Assembly (NCBI GenBank): GCA_963665545.2
Contig: CAXXKZ010000017.1
Coordinates: 76,933-140,932, forward strand
Length of the DNA stretch: 64,000 nt
Source of the DNA: G963665545 sp963665545
GTDB lineage: Bacteria; Pseudomonadota; Gammaproteobacteria; Xanthomonadales; SZUA-36
Reading direction: 5' to 3'
Shown here: positions 36,739 to 45,555 of the stretch, piece after piece
Layout: each line of letters starts with the position of its first letter
Numbering within the stretch: the first letter of the stretch is position 1
Made by a program: the position numbers and the translations under genes
Notes under the pieces: model-generated
Told to the model about the DNA's origin: nothing
Database searches by the model: none
Seen by the model: only the letters and a program-made list of their open reading frames with translations

Positions 36739-37950
36739 ATGAGCGTTTGGACACAAGCCGAGTTAGACGAATTTGCTGCAGGGGCCGATGTGTGGTTCAG
36801 GGGAAATACCCCGAAACCCCCGGGCTTCTTGTTGCCGTTGACCTTTATGGAAGTGGGCACCGATCAACAGTTTGAATTCCTCCGTGAATGGCAGCGCAAG
36901 GTCTATGAAGCAGGATATTTAGGCGCGGCGTGGCCGAGAGAATACGGCGGTGGCGGATTGCCGGAAGAATTCCAGCGCGCCGCGACGGAGGCCATGCGCA
37001 AATATGATGGGCCCATCCTACTCAATGCGATTGGGCTTAACTGGACCGGGCCGCTGATCATAAACATCGGTACCCCGGCGCAGAAGCAAAAATATCTCCA
37101 AGGCATACTGAACGCAGAGGACATCTGGTGCCAGGGTTTCTCCGAACCTGAGCATGGCTCCGACCTTGGCAATGCGCAGTTAAGGGCCGTGCGAGACGGA
37201 AAAGCATATATTCTCAACGGCTCCAAGACCTGGACCACCCTGGGCAAATACGCGAAGTACATGATCCTGCTGGCGCGCACCGACCTCGATGCACCCAACA
37301 AGTATGCAGGTCTCAGCTTCATCCTGACGCCGATGAACGTAACGGGTGTGGAAACGCACAATATTCGTAAGCTCACGGGCGAGTATGGATTCACCCAGAC
37401 TTTCTTTACCGATGCCCGGGTTCCGGTCGATGGCCTGGTCGGCGAGGAGGGTCAAGGCTGGAAAGTTGCAATGCAGACGCTGGAATATGAACGCAGAGCA
37501 CGACCGGGTCAGGCCGGCGGCTATGTGATGAAAGAAATTGACGCCTTTGAAGTGTTGAAGCTCGCCAGAAAGGCAGAGCGCGATGGCAAGCTGGTACTCG
37601 ACGATCCGGTCATTCGCGATCGGCTTGTCGACTATATGATGGAAGCGCAGAGTCTCAAACTGAACGGTCTGCGCGGACGCATACCTGCGCTTAATCTGGA
37701 CCATCCGAAGGGTCTCGCCCTCATGACCAAGCTGCAATTCAGCGAATTTGCCCGCGAGGTGAGCCAATTTGCTTTGTCGCTACAGGGCAGCAGATCGGCT
37801 TACTACGTCGGCGATCCCAACGCGATCGACAATGGGTTCTGGACCAGAGCCTATCTCAACGCATTCTCGGCAACCATTGGCGGCGGAACGTCCGAGATTC
37901 AGCACAATATCATCGGCGAGCACGTGCTCGGCCTTCCGAAAACGAGATAG
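36739..37950 (+). CDS. Acyl-CoA dehydrogenase, subunit 1 of a pair
   Basis: The 403-residue flavoenzyme oxidises acyl-CoA to enoyl-CoA. Start ATG 36739 has AGAGG upstream. Motifs: EYGGGGLPEEFQRAATEAMR, WCQGFSEPEHGSDLGN (FAD/substrate loop), YILNGSKTWTT, EYERRARPGQAGG, and the C-terminal ATIGGGTSEIQHNIIGEHVL. It is followed seven bases later by a second, shorter homologue. Such tandem unlike pairs form alpha2beta2 dehydrogenases in steroid side-chain and related branched acyl-CoA breakdown (ChsE1-ChsE2 type), which fits the SCP-x thiolase at 12.3 kb by inference. Confidence 0.92.
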   Translation: MSVWTQAELDEFAAGADVWFRGNTPKPPGFLLPLTFMEVGTDQQFEFLREWQRKVYEAGYLGAAWPREYGGGGLPEEFQRAATEAMRKYDGPILLNAIGLNWTGPLIINIGTPAQKQKYLQGILNAEDIWCQGFSEPEHGSDLGNAQLRAVRDGKAYILNGSKTWTTLGKYAKYMILLARTDLDAPNKYAGLSFILTPMNVTGVETHNIRKLTGEYGFTQTFFTDARVPVDGLVGEEGQGWKVAMQTLEYERRARPGQAGGYVMKEIDAFEVLKLARKAERDGKLVLDDPVIRDRLVDYMMEAQSLKLNGLRGRIPALNLDHPKGLALMTKLQFSEFAREVSQFALSLQGSRSAYYVGDPNAIDNGFWTRAYLNAFSATIGGGTSEIQHNIIGEHVLGLPKTR

Positions 37951-37957
37951 GTTGAAC

Positions 37958-39136
37958 ATGAGATTCTCGGGCATGGAAAACTTGGGCGGAATGGGGTTCA
38001 GCGAGGAACAGAATGATCTGCTGGATATGGCAACCCGATTTTGTCGGGAAAAGTCCCCAATGGATAAGGTGCGTGCCTTGCTGGAGGACGAGCTGGGGCA
38101 TGTTCCTGCCGTATGGCAGGAAATGGGTGAGATGGGCTGGCTCGCCATCGCCATTGCGCAGGAATATGGCGGGGTCGGACTCAGCCTCGCAGAGGTCGTG
38201 CCTGTTGTCGAACAAATGGGCCGCACCTTGCTGGCCACGCCCTTCGTGTCAACGACGCTTGCGGCGCAGGCGATTATCAAGGGCGGTACCGAGCAGCAAA
38301 AGGCCGATATTCTGCCCAGGGTCGCCGCCGGTGAAGCTGCGACGGTGGCGTTGATGGAAGAATGCGGGGATTGGGAGCTCGCAAAAATGCAGGCGAGCGC
38401 AACTCGCAGCGCAGGGAAACTCAAATTTTCCGGTACCAAGTTGCTGGTATGCGATGCCGCGGCAGCGGAACGCATCATCGTATCGGTGTCTCTCGACGGC
38501 AAGCCGGCATTGGTCATCGTCGAAAAAGACGACTTGCCCAAAGATGCCCTGCGGCGTGAAGTGGTTATTGACGAGACCAAGCGGTCTTATGCGTTGACAC
38601 TCGATGGCATCTCGGTGCCAAGTGATCGCCTGCTCGATCCTGCAAAAAGTGTCGTGGCATTGGCGCATCTTCAGTTAGCTGCAAATCTTCTGATTGCCGC
38701 CGAGATGTGTGGCGGCGCAAAAAGTGTCGTGGACTACACGGTGGAGTATCTCAACACCCGTAAACAATTCGGCAAGCTCATCGGTTCCTATCAGGCGGTG
38801 AAGCACCCAACAGTTGCTGCCTATGTGGAATACGAGAAATCCCGATCGCATCTCTACAGTGCGGCCCATTGCTTTAATGATCCGGGCTGCAGCGACCAGG
38901 GACGCCTTGAAGTCGCCACACGAATGGCGGCGGTGCAGACGGAACGCGCGCTATCCTATGCAGCAGATCGATCGATCCAGTTTCACGGCGGGTTCGGGTT
39001 TACTTACGAATGCGATGCACAGATTTTCCGCCGTCGTGCGATATTCAATGCCGCGCTCTTTGGTGATGAGAACTATCAGAAACAGAAGCTGGCGGAAATG
39101 CTGCTTGGAGTTATGGGAGATATGGGGTCAGAGTAA
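37958..39136 (+). CDS. Acyl-CoA dehydrogenase, subunit 2; stop codon inside a repeat
   Basis: 392 residues from ATG 37958 (MRFSGMENLGGMGFSEEQND), seven bases after the first subunit. It is a divergent member: LAIAIAQEYGGVGLSLAEVV, FVSTTLAAQAIIKGGTEQQK, RKQFGKLIGSYQAVKH and IQFHGGFGFTYECDAQIFRR. The C-terminal helix lacks the usual GGT-xE motif, as seen in the partner subunits of heteromeric enzymes. The final codons (GGG TCA GAG TAA) belong to the palindromic repeat at 39124-39176, so a repeat insertion has supplied the C-terminus and stop. Confidence 0.9.
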   Translation: MRFSGMENLGGMGFSEEQNDLLDMATRFCREKSPMDKVRALLEDELGHVPAVWQEMGEMGWLAIAIAQEYGGVGLSLAEVVPVVEQMGRTLLATPFVSTTLAAQAIIKGGTEQQKADILPRVAAGEAATVALMEECGDWELAKMQASATRSAGKLKFSGTKLLVCDAAAAERIIVSVSLDGKPALVIVEKDDLPKDALRREVVIDETKRSYALTLDGISVPSDRLLDPAKSVVALAHLQLAANLLIAAEMCGGAKSVVDYTVEYLNTRKQFGKLIGSYQAVKHPTVAAYVEYEKSRSHLYSAAHCFNDPGCSDQGRLEVATRMAAVQTERALSYAADRSIQFHGGFGFTYECDAQIFRRRAIFNAALFGDENYQKQKLAEMLLGVMGDMGSE

Positions 39137-39176
39137 AGTGCCAGAGTAGTTTACTCTGGCACTTTACTCTGACCCC
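39124..39176. repeat. 53-bp near-perfect palindrome
   Basis: Arms GGGGTCAGAGTAAAGTGCCA and its complement flank a short centre. An almost identical copy lies at 62710-62762, a degenerate one at 34385 and a half copy at 59436. It overlaps the end of the second acyl-CoA dehydrogenase gene and may also act as a bidirectional terminator. This is the type of sequence mobilised by REP-associated tyrosine transposases, but none is in the window. Confidence 0.88.
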
Positions 39177-39684
39177 AGGCAGCTCGTTCCCCTTCATCAC
39201 CTGCGACTGTGTTGTTTGCAATCAAGTTGTGCCTGGTGTCGGTCACCAAATCCGGATAAGTCTGATGCCGCAGTCGGAAGTGAATGCGGGGCGGGAGTAG
39301 CGATCGTGAACTGTCTGCGCGTGTGAGTCATTCTCAGACCAGTGTGATTTATGATGTCTGCCACTTATAATGGAACCGACGCAGTCAAACCAGGATTTCA
39401 CGTCCATCAGTTACCCAACTGCGCCCGCACTAAGACAGACGGCAATTGGTACGGTCCGCTCAGAATCGCACCCTTCGTGTTCGGCAGGCAGATCACTTCT
39501 GGGTTAAGAGCAGCGGTGCGCTGGTGCCTTCATTTTGAAAACCGTGTGAGGCGTCTGGTTTCGGCCACCGGCAAGGGCAAGGGACTGGCAGAATTTGACG
39601 ACATTTTGCTTTATTAAGGGGAAAGATTTTTACTACACTCACAACAATGCGATGCAAGACAACGACTTCCTGGATGTATGAAGG
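39177..39684. other. Intergenic stretch without a supported gene
   Basis: 508 bases between the palindrome and the histidine kinase. An 88-codon frame (39351-39617) has no ribosome site, unusual composition and no recognisable motif. The region probably contains the kinase promoter. Confidence 0.4.
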
Positions 39685-41904
39685 GTGAATCCCGGCGCTG
39701 TTCAAGGATCAATTGTTCGCCAGCTTGGAAAGGACAGGGTCCTTCAGGTTTTTGCCACGCTTTTCGTCGCCGCACAAATTCCCTACGTCGTGCCGGTTAT
39801 GGGCCCCGAACCCATGGCCTTGTATTCCTGGTCTCTGTCCAGCGTCATGTTTTTGCCATTTATTGCGGCCCTGCTGTGGCCACGTCGACGGGATGGATAT
39901 TCCAGGAATGAGATCGCATTTTGGAAAATTCTTTGTCTCGCCTACATTTTGTGGTGGGTGAGCAGCGCAATTAACCTCCTTTGGCCGGAAGAGCAGTGGA
40001 GCATATGGGTCGAGGTGGGCGTGGAGTGTCTCTATCTTGGATACTATTCGAGCGTATTTGTTGCACTGAGCCATTCGCCGCACCGGACAAGACCCCAAAG
40101 TATTGTTAACGCTGACAGCAGACTGTGGCTGGTCGCAGTGATAATGCTGGTGTTTTGCCTGTACTCATACTTCGTTGTCATTCCCAGCCAGTATATTTTT
40201 GATTACTCCACCACCTGGGGACCATCACTGCTGCTTTACACATTTCTCGATGGCGTCGTAGCCCTTGTGCTAATTCGGCTTTTTCGGAAGGAAAAAGCAG
40301 GCCGATGGCGGGTGATGTATGGCCTTCTTGCGGTCGCTTACATCGCGGCTGCCCTGCTTGATGCACTGGAAGCTTGGGAGTATTTGGCGCCATATCCCTG
40401 GGAAGACTCTGTGTCAATTGACACGCTCTGGAACCTGTCCTATGTGCCCGTTGTTATTTTTGCCAGGGCGCGTTATCTGAAAATTGAACAGTCCATCATC
40501 CCGGCGAAGACCAGCATTTCATCAGGGGGTCGATCGATTAATCTGATTAGTCCAATCCTGATGGCATCTTTTGTACTGCCAGTTCTTCACCTTGGCCTGA
40601 TTCAATTCGGCCTGACGCGTCCTGAACCGGCACAAGCACAGGGCGCTTTGGTGCTGGGTAGTCTGCTTGCCTTTTGGGCCCTTGCGGTCTGGGAGAGTCG
40701 CCTGCTCCGTCAAGCCACCCGGGCAGCCAACGTCAACGCTGCCACACTCGAAAAACTTCGAATCAAACATGAAGTGGACGAGAGAGCGGAGAGGGCGAAG
40801 AGCCAATTTCTCGCCAATGTGAGCCACGAGATACGCACTCCGATGAATGGCATTTTGGGTATGTCGGAGGTCCTGCTTCGCGGTGACCAAAGAGAGGAGC
40901 AGCGACGGCAAACCAAGGTAATCAAGGACTCGGCCGAAGGTTTATTGGGAGTGATTGATGACATTCTTGAATACTCCAAAATCGAGGCAGGCAAACTCTC
41001 CTTCGTCAGCGTGCCTTTTAGTTTGAGAGAGGTCGCAGGCGAAGTGGTCGAATTGTTCCGGGTGTCTGCCAACGTGAAGAACCTGGAACTGCATCTCGAA
41101 ATGTCCGAAGACTTGCCCGATCAGTTTGATGGAGATCCATCAAGATTTCGCCAAGTTTTGGGAAATCTGGTCTCGAACGCAATTAAATTCACGTCCGCGG
41201 GACAAGTAGGCGTTCGATTTTCCCTGGCCGAGAAAACGGAATCGACGGTGCGTATTCGTTGCGAGGTCTCCGATAGCGGCATAGGCATCGGCTCAGGAGG
41301 CACTGCTGTGCTCTTTTTACCCTTCTCACAGTTGGATGAAAGCAGCGCCCGCAAACATGGCGGAAGCGGCCTGGGATTGGCAATCGCAAAGCAGATTATT
41401 GAAGCACAGTCGGGAACTATTGGCGTGGACAGCGAACTCAACACAGGTTCAACGTTTTGGTTCGAATTACCGTTAATCGTATCTGCCGCCGAAGCATCAG
41501 ATCGCTCCAAAGCGGCAGCGCTGCCACCGGAAAGAATAAAAAATAAACGAGTTCTGCTGGCAGAAGACAACCTCGTTAACCAGCTTGTCGCGGTCCATCA
41601 ACTTGCCGAACTTGGTTTGGATGTGGATGTAGCGGCCAACGGCCATGAGGTACAGGACGCGCTGAAACGCCAGGACTACGCCCTCATCCTGATGGATTTT
41701 CAAATGCCGGTGATGGACGGGTTTGAAGCAACCCGAATCATCCGTAAACAGGGTTATTCCGCATCAGATCTGCCCATCATTGCCTTGACCGCACACGCAT
41801 TTGATGATGATCGCCAGATGTGTTTGGATGCCGGAATGAACGACTTTCTTGCCAAGCCGCTGTTGCTGAGCAAACTCAGCGATGCGCTAAGCAAATGGCT
41901 GTAA
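39685..41904 (+). CDS. Membrane hybrid histidine kinase with receiver domain
   Basis: About 739 residues. Roughly residues 20-350 contain eight hydrophobic segments forming a sensor of unknown ligand (for example LWLVAVIMLVFCLYSYFVVI). HisKA follows with FLANVSHEIRTPMNGILGM (His381), then HATPase_c with N box QVLGNLVSNAIKFTS, GIGIGSGGTAVLF and GGSGLGLAIAKQI. A receiver domain at the C-terminus has Asp671 in LILMDFQMPVMDGFE and Lys in NDFLAKPLLL. No Hpt or separate regulator is adjacent, so phosphate must pass to a partner elsewhere. The GTG start at 39685 has poor spacing to its ribosome site; a slightly later start is possible. Confidence 0.9.
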   Translation: MNPGAVQGSIVRQLGKDRVLQVFATLFVAAQIPYVVPVMGPEPMALYSWSLSSVMFLPFIAALLWPRRRDGYSRNEIAFWKILCLAYILWWVSSAINLLWPEEQWSIWVEVGVECLYLGYYSSVFVALSHSPHRTRPQSIVNADSRLWLVAVIMLVFCLYSYFVVIPSQYIFDYSTTWGPSLLLYTFLDGVVALVLIRLFRKEKAGRWRVMYGLLAVAYIAAALLDALEAWEYLAPYPWEDSVSIDTLWNLSYVPVVIFARARYLKIEQSIIPAKTSISSGGRSINLISPILMASFVLPVLHLGLIQFGLTRPEPAQAQGALVLGSLLAFWALAVWESRLLRQATRAANVNAATLEKLRIKHEVDERAERAKSQFLANVSHEIRTPMNGILGMSEVLLRGDQREEQRRQTKVIKDSAEGLLGVIDDILEYSKIEAGKLSFVSVPFSLREVAGEVVELFRVSANVKNLELHLEMSEDLPDQFDGDPSRFRQVLGNLVSNAIKFTSAGQVGVRFSLAEKTESTVRIRCEVSDSGIGIGSGGTAVLFLPFSQLDESSARKHGGSGLGLAIAKQIIEAQSGTIGVDSELNTGSTFWFELPLIVSAAEASDRSKAAALPPERIKNKRVLLAEDNLVNQLVAVHQLAELGLDVDVAANGHEVQDALKRQDYALILMDFQMPVMDGFEATRIIRKQGYSASDLPIIALTAHAFDDDRQMCLDAGMNDFLAKPLLLSKLSDALSKWL

Positions 41905-42045
41905 AGTGAAGAGCGGGTAAAATAATTTCCCTTGTCGGCAAGGCCCTGGTTACATTCCACGAAATGGTTCAGGAACAGGGTAGACAGGTAGTCGTTGTCG
42001 ATAACATTAGTGAGTGGGATTACGCCAATCCGGCTGATCGAGTAG

Positions 42046-43050
42046 TTATTCACGATAGAGATTGAGGCAGGAAGTATCCAACGTAGCGTTGGGTGCATCC
42101 ATGAAGGCGACCATAACCTTGCCTTGGCATTCCGGGTCACCACCGCCATGCCCGGCTTCATCCAGAACCAACAGTCGTCCCTGATGAAGGCCTTGTAGAA
42201 ATACCCGGCCGCTTTCGGGTGGGGTTACCGGATCAAACTGATTGACGATGATAAGGCTGGGCACATCAGATTCTGCAAATACACGGTCACTTTTCGGAAG
42301 TGTCGCGTCGTGCCAATTCATACCTGCCTGGTAAAAAGCATCGAAGAAACCAAGCTTGGCAGGAAAGGATGGATGGCCTGCATATCCGCCGACTGTGGCG
42401 TCGGGTACGAATGAGTCGTCGAACGCCGGAAATTTTGTCTGCGCCAGTCTCGACAACCGTGTGCCGTAAGAAACGCCATACAGATTGTATTTGGGGTAAC
42501 CCAGATGGTGCATGAGCTGCCCCACATCCGCAGATGACTGCTCGCTGTTGTAGAGATCCAGACCAATGCCACTTTCCTGCGCCTTGCCCTTGTATTTGTT
42601 TAACAGGTCCCTGGTTTGCGCCAACTCTTCTCCCACCGTCAGATCAGCCGCCATCAATGCCAGGAACTCGTCATTCATGTTGGGCAGCGCCGATGAATAG
42701 CCAATACCCCTTTGATCAAATAGGATCACATCGCGCCGTTGGCGGATCAAATGTTCGCTCCAATGCTTGAGTGCGCCTGCCATCAGGGATCGGCCACCCG
42801 GTCCACCAGTGACGAAAATCACCGGGAATGCCGATGAGGAACTGTCCAGGGCTTTTAGCACGACGTAGGCGATTGAAATGTTTTTGCCGGCCGGATTGCG
42901 GTGATCTTCGGGCACCCGAATTGAACCGCAGTAGCTCGTTTCTGGTTCCAGCTCCGCAGACAGCTCTTCGCAGTGCAGGGGATTGCCACCCCAGTTTTGA
43001 GTGGCGAACAGTAAGGTTGCGGCGGCAACAAGCAGTGACGGCTTATGCAT
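42046..43050 (-). CDS. Exported alpha/beta hydrolase, TAP-like, shortened
   Basis: 334 residues from ATG 43050, which overlaps the stop of the upstream hydrolase gene by eight bases, so the two form an operon. There is a signal peptide (LLVAAATLLFATQNWGG). The tripeptidyl-aminopeptidase-like N-part is clear: SYCGSIRVPEDHRNPAGKNI, VIFVTGGPGGRSLMAG, DVILFDQRGIGYS. The nucleophile lies in YNLYGVSYGTRLSRLA, and a TAP-like C-part (IIVNQFDPVTPPESG, DEAGHGGGDP) carries Asp and His. Family members usually run about 450-500 residues. The lid segment after the nucleophile is short, so an internal deletion of about 100 residues is likely, although the triad remains. Confidence 0.8.
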   Translation of the reverse strand: MHKPSLLVAAATLLFATQNWGGNPLHCEELSAELEPETSYCGSIRVPEDHRNPAGKNISIAYVVLKALDSSSSAFPVIFVTGGPGGRSLMAGALKHWSEHLIRQRRDVILFDQRGIGYSSALPNMNDEFLALMAADLTVGEELAQTRDLLNKYKGKAQESGIGLDLYNSEQSSADVGQLMHHLGYPKYNLYGVSYGTRLSRLAQTKFPAFDDSFVPDATVGGYAGHPSFPAKLGFFDAFYQAGMNWHDATLPKSDRVFAESDVPSLIIVNQFDPVTPPESGRVFLQGLHQGRLLVLDEAGHGGGDPECQGKVMVAFMDAPNATLDTSCLNLYRE

Positions 43051-43741
43051 TTTGCAAGCTGGCGTCGATGAATGCACGACTGACTCGAGCAACTTCGTGG
43101 TAAATATTTTCACTGGAAGTGCGCGTACGTTTCAGCACCTTGTAGCTGTGATCGGCAGTATCCAACCAGTGTAATTTTGCGCACTTCAGGCTGCTGACTG
43201 TCTGCTCCAGCAGATCCATGGTGGCCAGGCCATCCCTTGTGCCGCTGAGAAACAACATTGGCAGGCGAACATCGGGCAGGTGTGTGGCCCGCTCAACCGA
43301 AGGTTTCTTGACGGGATGCAGCGGAAAGGAATAATAGATGAGCCCTTTGAGTGGCTGGCCTGAGGTGTGACATGTGGCGCGTGCATAATGAGAAGTCATG
43401 CGCCCACCAAATGAATGGCCACCGGCGAACAACGGCAGGTCAGGGCGCAGCAATTCTGCGTGCTTTACCGCAAGATCTATGGTCGCCACACACACGGGCA
43501 AGCGATCAGGCCGCCCTTGGCCGGACTCGTTACCAGGCTCGCGGCCAGGGAAATTAAATCGAAGCGTTGCGATCTGAATTGCCGCCAGTGCCTCAGCCAA
43601 CGACGTCATATGCTGGTGCGCCATACCTGCGCCCGCACCGTGCGCCAGCACCAATAGCGCAAGCGCATCGTCAGGTACCATCGACAGCGTGCTGACATTG
43701 CCCTTGTCCAGGACGGGGCCGATAAATGATGAGTTTGTCAT
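43043..43741 (-). CDS. KANL3/Tex30-type alpha/beta hydrolase
   Basis: The 232-residue cytoplasmic hydrolase shows LVLAHGAGAGMAHQHMTSLA (oxyanion region), RFNFPGREPGN, the nucleophile elbow FAGGHSFGGRMTSHYA, the acid in MLFLSGTRDGLA and His in LDTADHSYKV. This is the small dienelactone-hydrolase-like family containing KANL3/Tex30. It is the first gene of a two-gene operon with the TAP-like hydrolase. The substrate is unknown. Confidence 0.85.
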   Translation of the reverse strand: MTNSSFIGPVLDKGNVSTLSMVPDDALALLVLAHGAGAGMAHQHMTSLAEALAAIQIATLRFNFPGREPGNESGQGRPDRLPVCVATIDLAVKHAELLRPDLPLFAGGHSFGGRMTSHYARATCHTSGQPLKGLIYYSFPLHPVKKPSVERATHLPDVRLPMLFLSGTRDGLATMDLLEQTVSSLKCAKLHWLDTADHSYKVLKRTRTSSENIYHEVARVSRAFIDASLQNA

Positions 43742-43809
43742 GGGACGCCATTGTGCCCTAATGACAACTCAGGTGTGAGGTGCTTGCTTAATCCTGTGTG
43801 TCATGTATT

Positions 43810-43825
43810 ATGAATACGAATTCAT
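43810..43825 (+). promoter_or_regulatory. Candidate TetR operator
   Basis: Perfect dyad ATGAAT-ACGA-ATTCAT, 20 bases before the TetR start, followed by a third ATTCAT at 43826-43831-like spacing (ATATTCATGATA). It lies between the regulator and the divergent hydrolase operon, so it could control both. Confidence 0.55.
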
Positions 43826-43845
43826 ATTCATGATAGGTTAATGAG

Positions 43846-44535
43846 ATGGTGACCCCGCGACTCGCTTCTCGATCAGGTAGAAATTTTGGCCCACGCGCCA
43901 TAATCCCCCCTTGCCAAAAGCGCAGCCGTGAAACTCACGAGCGAATTTTGAAGGCCGGCGAGTCATTGCTGAACAAGAAGGACTTCGAACAAATCTCGAT
44001 TGCCGAAATTGCGGCCGAGGCGGATATTTCGGTGGGCAATTTCTATAACCGGTTTCCCGACAAGACGGCCATGATGTACTGCTTGTACGAAAATTATGAA
44101 AACCAACGCACGGAGCGCATGCTGTTGGCGCTTGATCCGGAAAAGTGGGGCGCCAGGGATCTCGAGGCAAGTGTTAGGGGCATCACCGGGCTGATTGTTG
44201 ACTTGTTTCTCGAGCGCACTGGGTTGATCCGCTCGTTTGTATCTTTCATGCGCAACAATCCGGCCTTCGGCAGCGAACGCCTCAAGCAGCGTTTGATGAA
44301 AGTATATGAATCCGCTGCCGACTTATTGCTGGTCCACCAGGGTCGATTTTCTTCCAGCGACAAAAATCGCGCTGCCGCTTATGCCGTATGGATGATCGGT
44401 GCGATGTGCCGCGAGCATATCCTGAACGCCAACCTGCCCATGCAACAAAGGATGGCCTTTGGGCGAAATGACTACGTCAATGAATTCAGCCGCATGGTGT
44501 TGGGCTATTTGTTGGGACCAGCCCCGCCCAAATGA
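43846..44535 (+). CDS. TetR/AcrR family transcriptional regulator
   Basis: 229 residues. The N-terminal helix-turn-helix reads KRSRETHERILKAGESLLNK and IAEIAAEADISVGNFYNRFP, the standard TetR signature. The C-terminal ligand domain is helical. A 25-residue basic leader precedes the domain, and no nearer start is evident. It is divergent from the hydrolase pair, with a palindromic operator between, and lies upstream of a broken CPBP gene. The stop falls inside a 15-bp tandem repeat. Confidence 0.88.
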   Translation: MVTPRLASRSGRNFGPRAIIPPCQKRSRETHERILKAGESLLNKKDFEQISIAEIAAEADISVGNFYNRFPDKTAMMYCLYENYENQRTERMLLALDPEKWGARDLEASVRGITGLIVDLFLERTGLIRSFVSFMRNNPAFGSERLKQRLMKVYESAADLLLVHQGRFSSSDKNRAAAYAVWMIGAMCREHILNANLPMQQRMAFGRNDYVNEFSRMVLGYLLGPAPPK

Positions 44536-44572
44536 ACCAACCCCAAATAAGCCAACCCCAAATGAACCAACC
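44528..44572 (+). repeat. Three tandem 15-bp repeats
   Basis: CCCAAATGAACCAAC (44528-44542), CCCAAATAAGCCAAC (44543-44557) and CCCAAATGAACCAAC (44558-44572). The first unit contains the TetR stop codon. Confidence 0.85.
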
Positions 44573-44671
44573 CACATAGTCCAATCGGCAAAAGAGCATG
44601 CCGCAATCCAATCTACCATCAGGGGAATAACCATTTCAGAACCAGCCAACGAAATACGACTCTCAGGCCCA

Positions 44672-45508
44672 ATGGCATTGTGGGCGCGCGTGCCAGCCAT
44701 CATACGCGGACCTGCCATGGGCTACCTTGTCGGCACCATTGGCATCGTCGGCGCCGGCATGATCCTGGCGTCGAATGATCGGTGGGGCGAAAACATCCCC
44801 TGGTCTGTGCCCATCACCATCTTGTTTCTGTGGCTGTTCGTAAAATATATGCGTGGGGCGGGGCCACCGTCGGTCACGGCCGCTGCCCGGCGCGAAGCCA
44901 TCAGTTGGAATCCATTGACTTCAGCACAGTGGAAATGGGCCGGGGTGGGCTGCCTTGCCATCTTTCTATTTGTTCCCGCCAGTGCGGCGTTGACCTTCCG
45001 ATTTGTTGAATTGTCGCCCGGCCTGCTGGACCGCTCCTCTGAAATCCAGGGCATGCCCCTGTCAGTGGCCATCATTTACATCGCCATGATTGCATTGACC
45101 GCTGGTGTGGTCGAATAAGTCGCCTTTCGTGGCTATATGCAAAAAATAGTCGCACGCCGCCATGGCATCCAGATTGGCATCACTGTGGCAGCACTGGTGT
45201 TCTGGTTCGCCCATTTCAACCACGAGAGTGGCCCGGTGCGGGGGTTTTTGCTTTTTGGAGGTGGATTGTTGATGGGCTATCTGGCCTATCAGGCGCGCTC
45301 GATCGTGCCCCTGGTCATCGCTCATACCGCCAGCGACATATACACCGGACTGATGTCCCGAAACATTATTGACAGCTCGTACGTACTGGTGCCGAAGCTG
45401 GTCCGGGATACGGGCCTGGATGCCCACTTCATTACTTGGTCCGTGGTAACGATAGTCTGCGTTGGTGTGGTGATTATTGCGGGAGCCAAATTGCAGGCGC
45501 TCAGGTAA
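44672..45508 (+). pseudogene. CPBP intramembrane protease with stop in EExxxR
   Basis: CPBP (CAAX-type) multipass membrane protein. Helices are seen at AMGYLVGTIGIVGAGMILAS, PWSVPITILFLWLFVKYM, LAIFLFVPASAALTF and AIIYIAMIALTAGVV. The catalytic motif should read EEVAFRGYMQ, but the second Glu codon is TAA at 45116-45118 (GVVE-stop-VAFRGYMQ). Translation in the same frame continues with FWFAHFNHESG and VPLVIAHTASDIYTG, which carry the other two motifs. A single G-to-T change accounts for it. The start is uncertain: ATG 44672 is the first normal codon; the frame is open further upstream into the TetR gene. Confidence 0.85.
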
Positions 45509-45555
45509 AGGGTTGTGGCAAAGGGGTCAGACAGGTGTACCCATTGGATTTGCTA

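Noticed and set aside
39351..39617. 88-codon frame before the histidine kinase
   Set aside because: No ribosome site, no recognisable motif and no coding-like composition.
41920..42045. Reverse-strand frame continuing past the TAP-like hydrolase stop (VIDNDYLSTLFLNHF region)
   Set aside because: It looks protein-like, but no family was recognised and it overlaps the kinase 3' end; too weak to call.
44528..44572. Possible CRISPR-like array
   Set aside because: The units are contiguous 15-bp tandem repeats without spacers, and no cas genes are present.
45523..45541. GGGGTCAGACAGGTGTACC as a further palindrome copy
   Set aside because: It shares only the first eight bases with the 53-bp family and has no pairing arm; it may belong to another repeat type.
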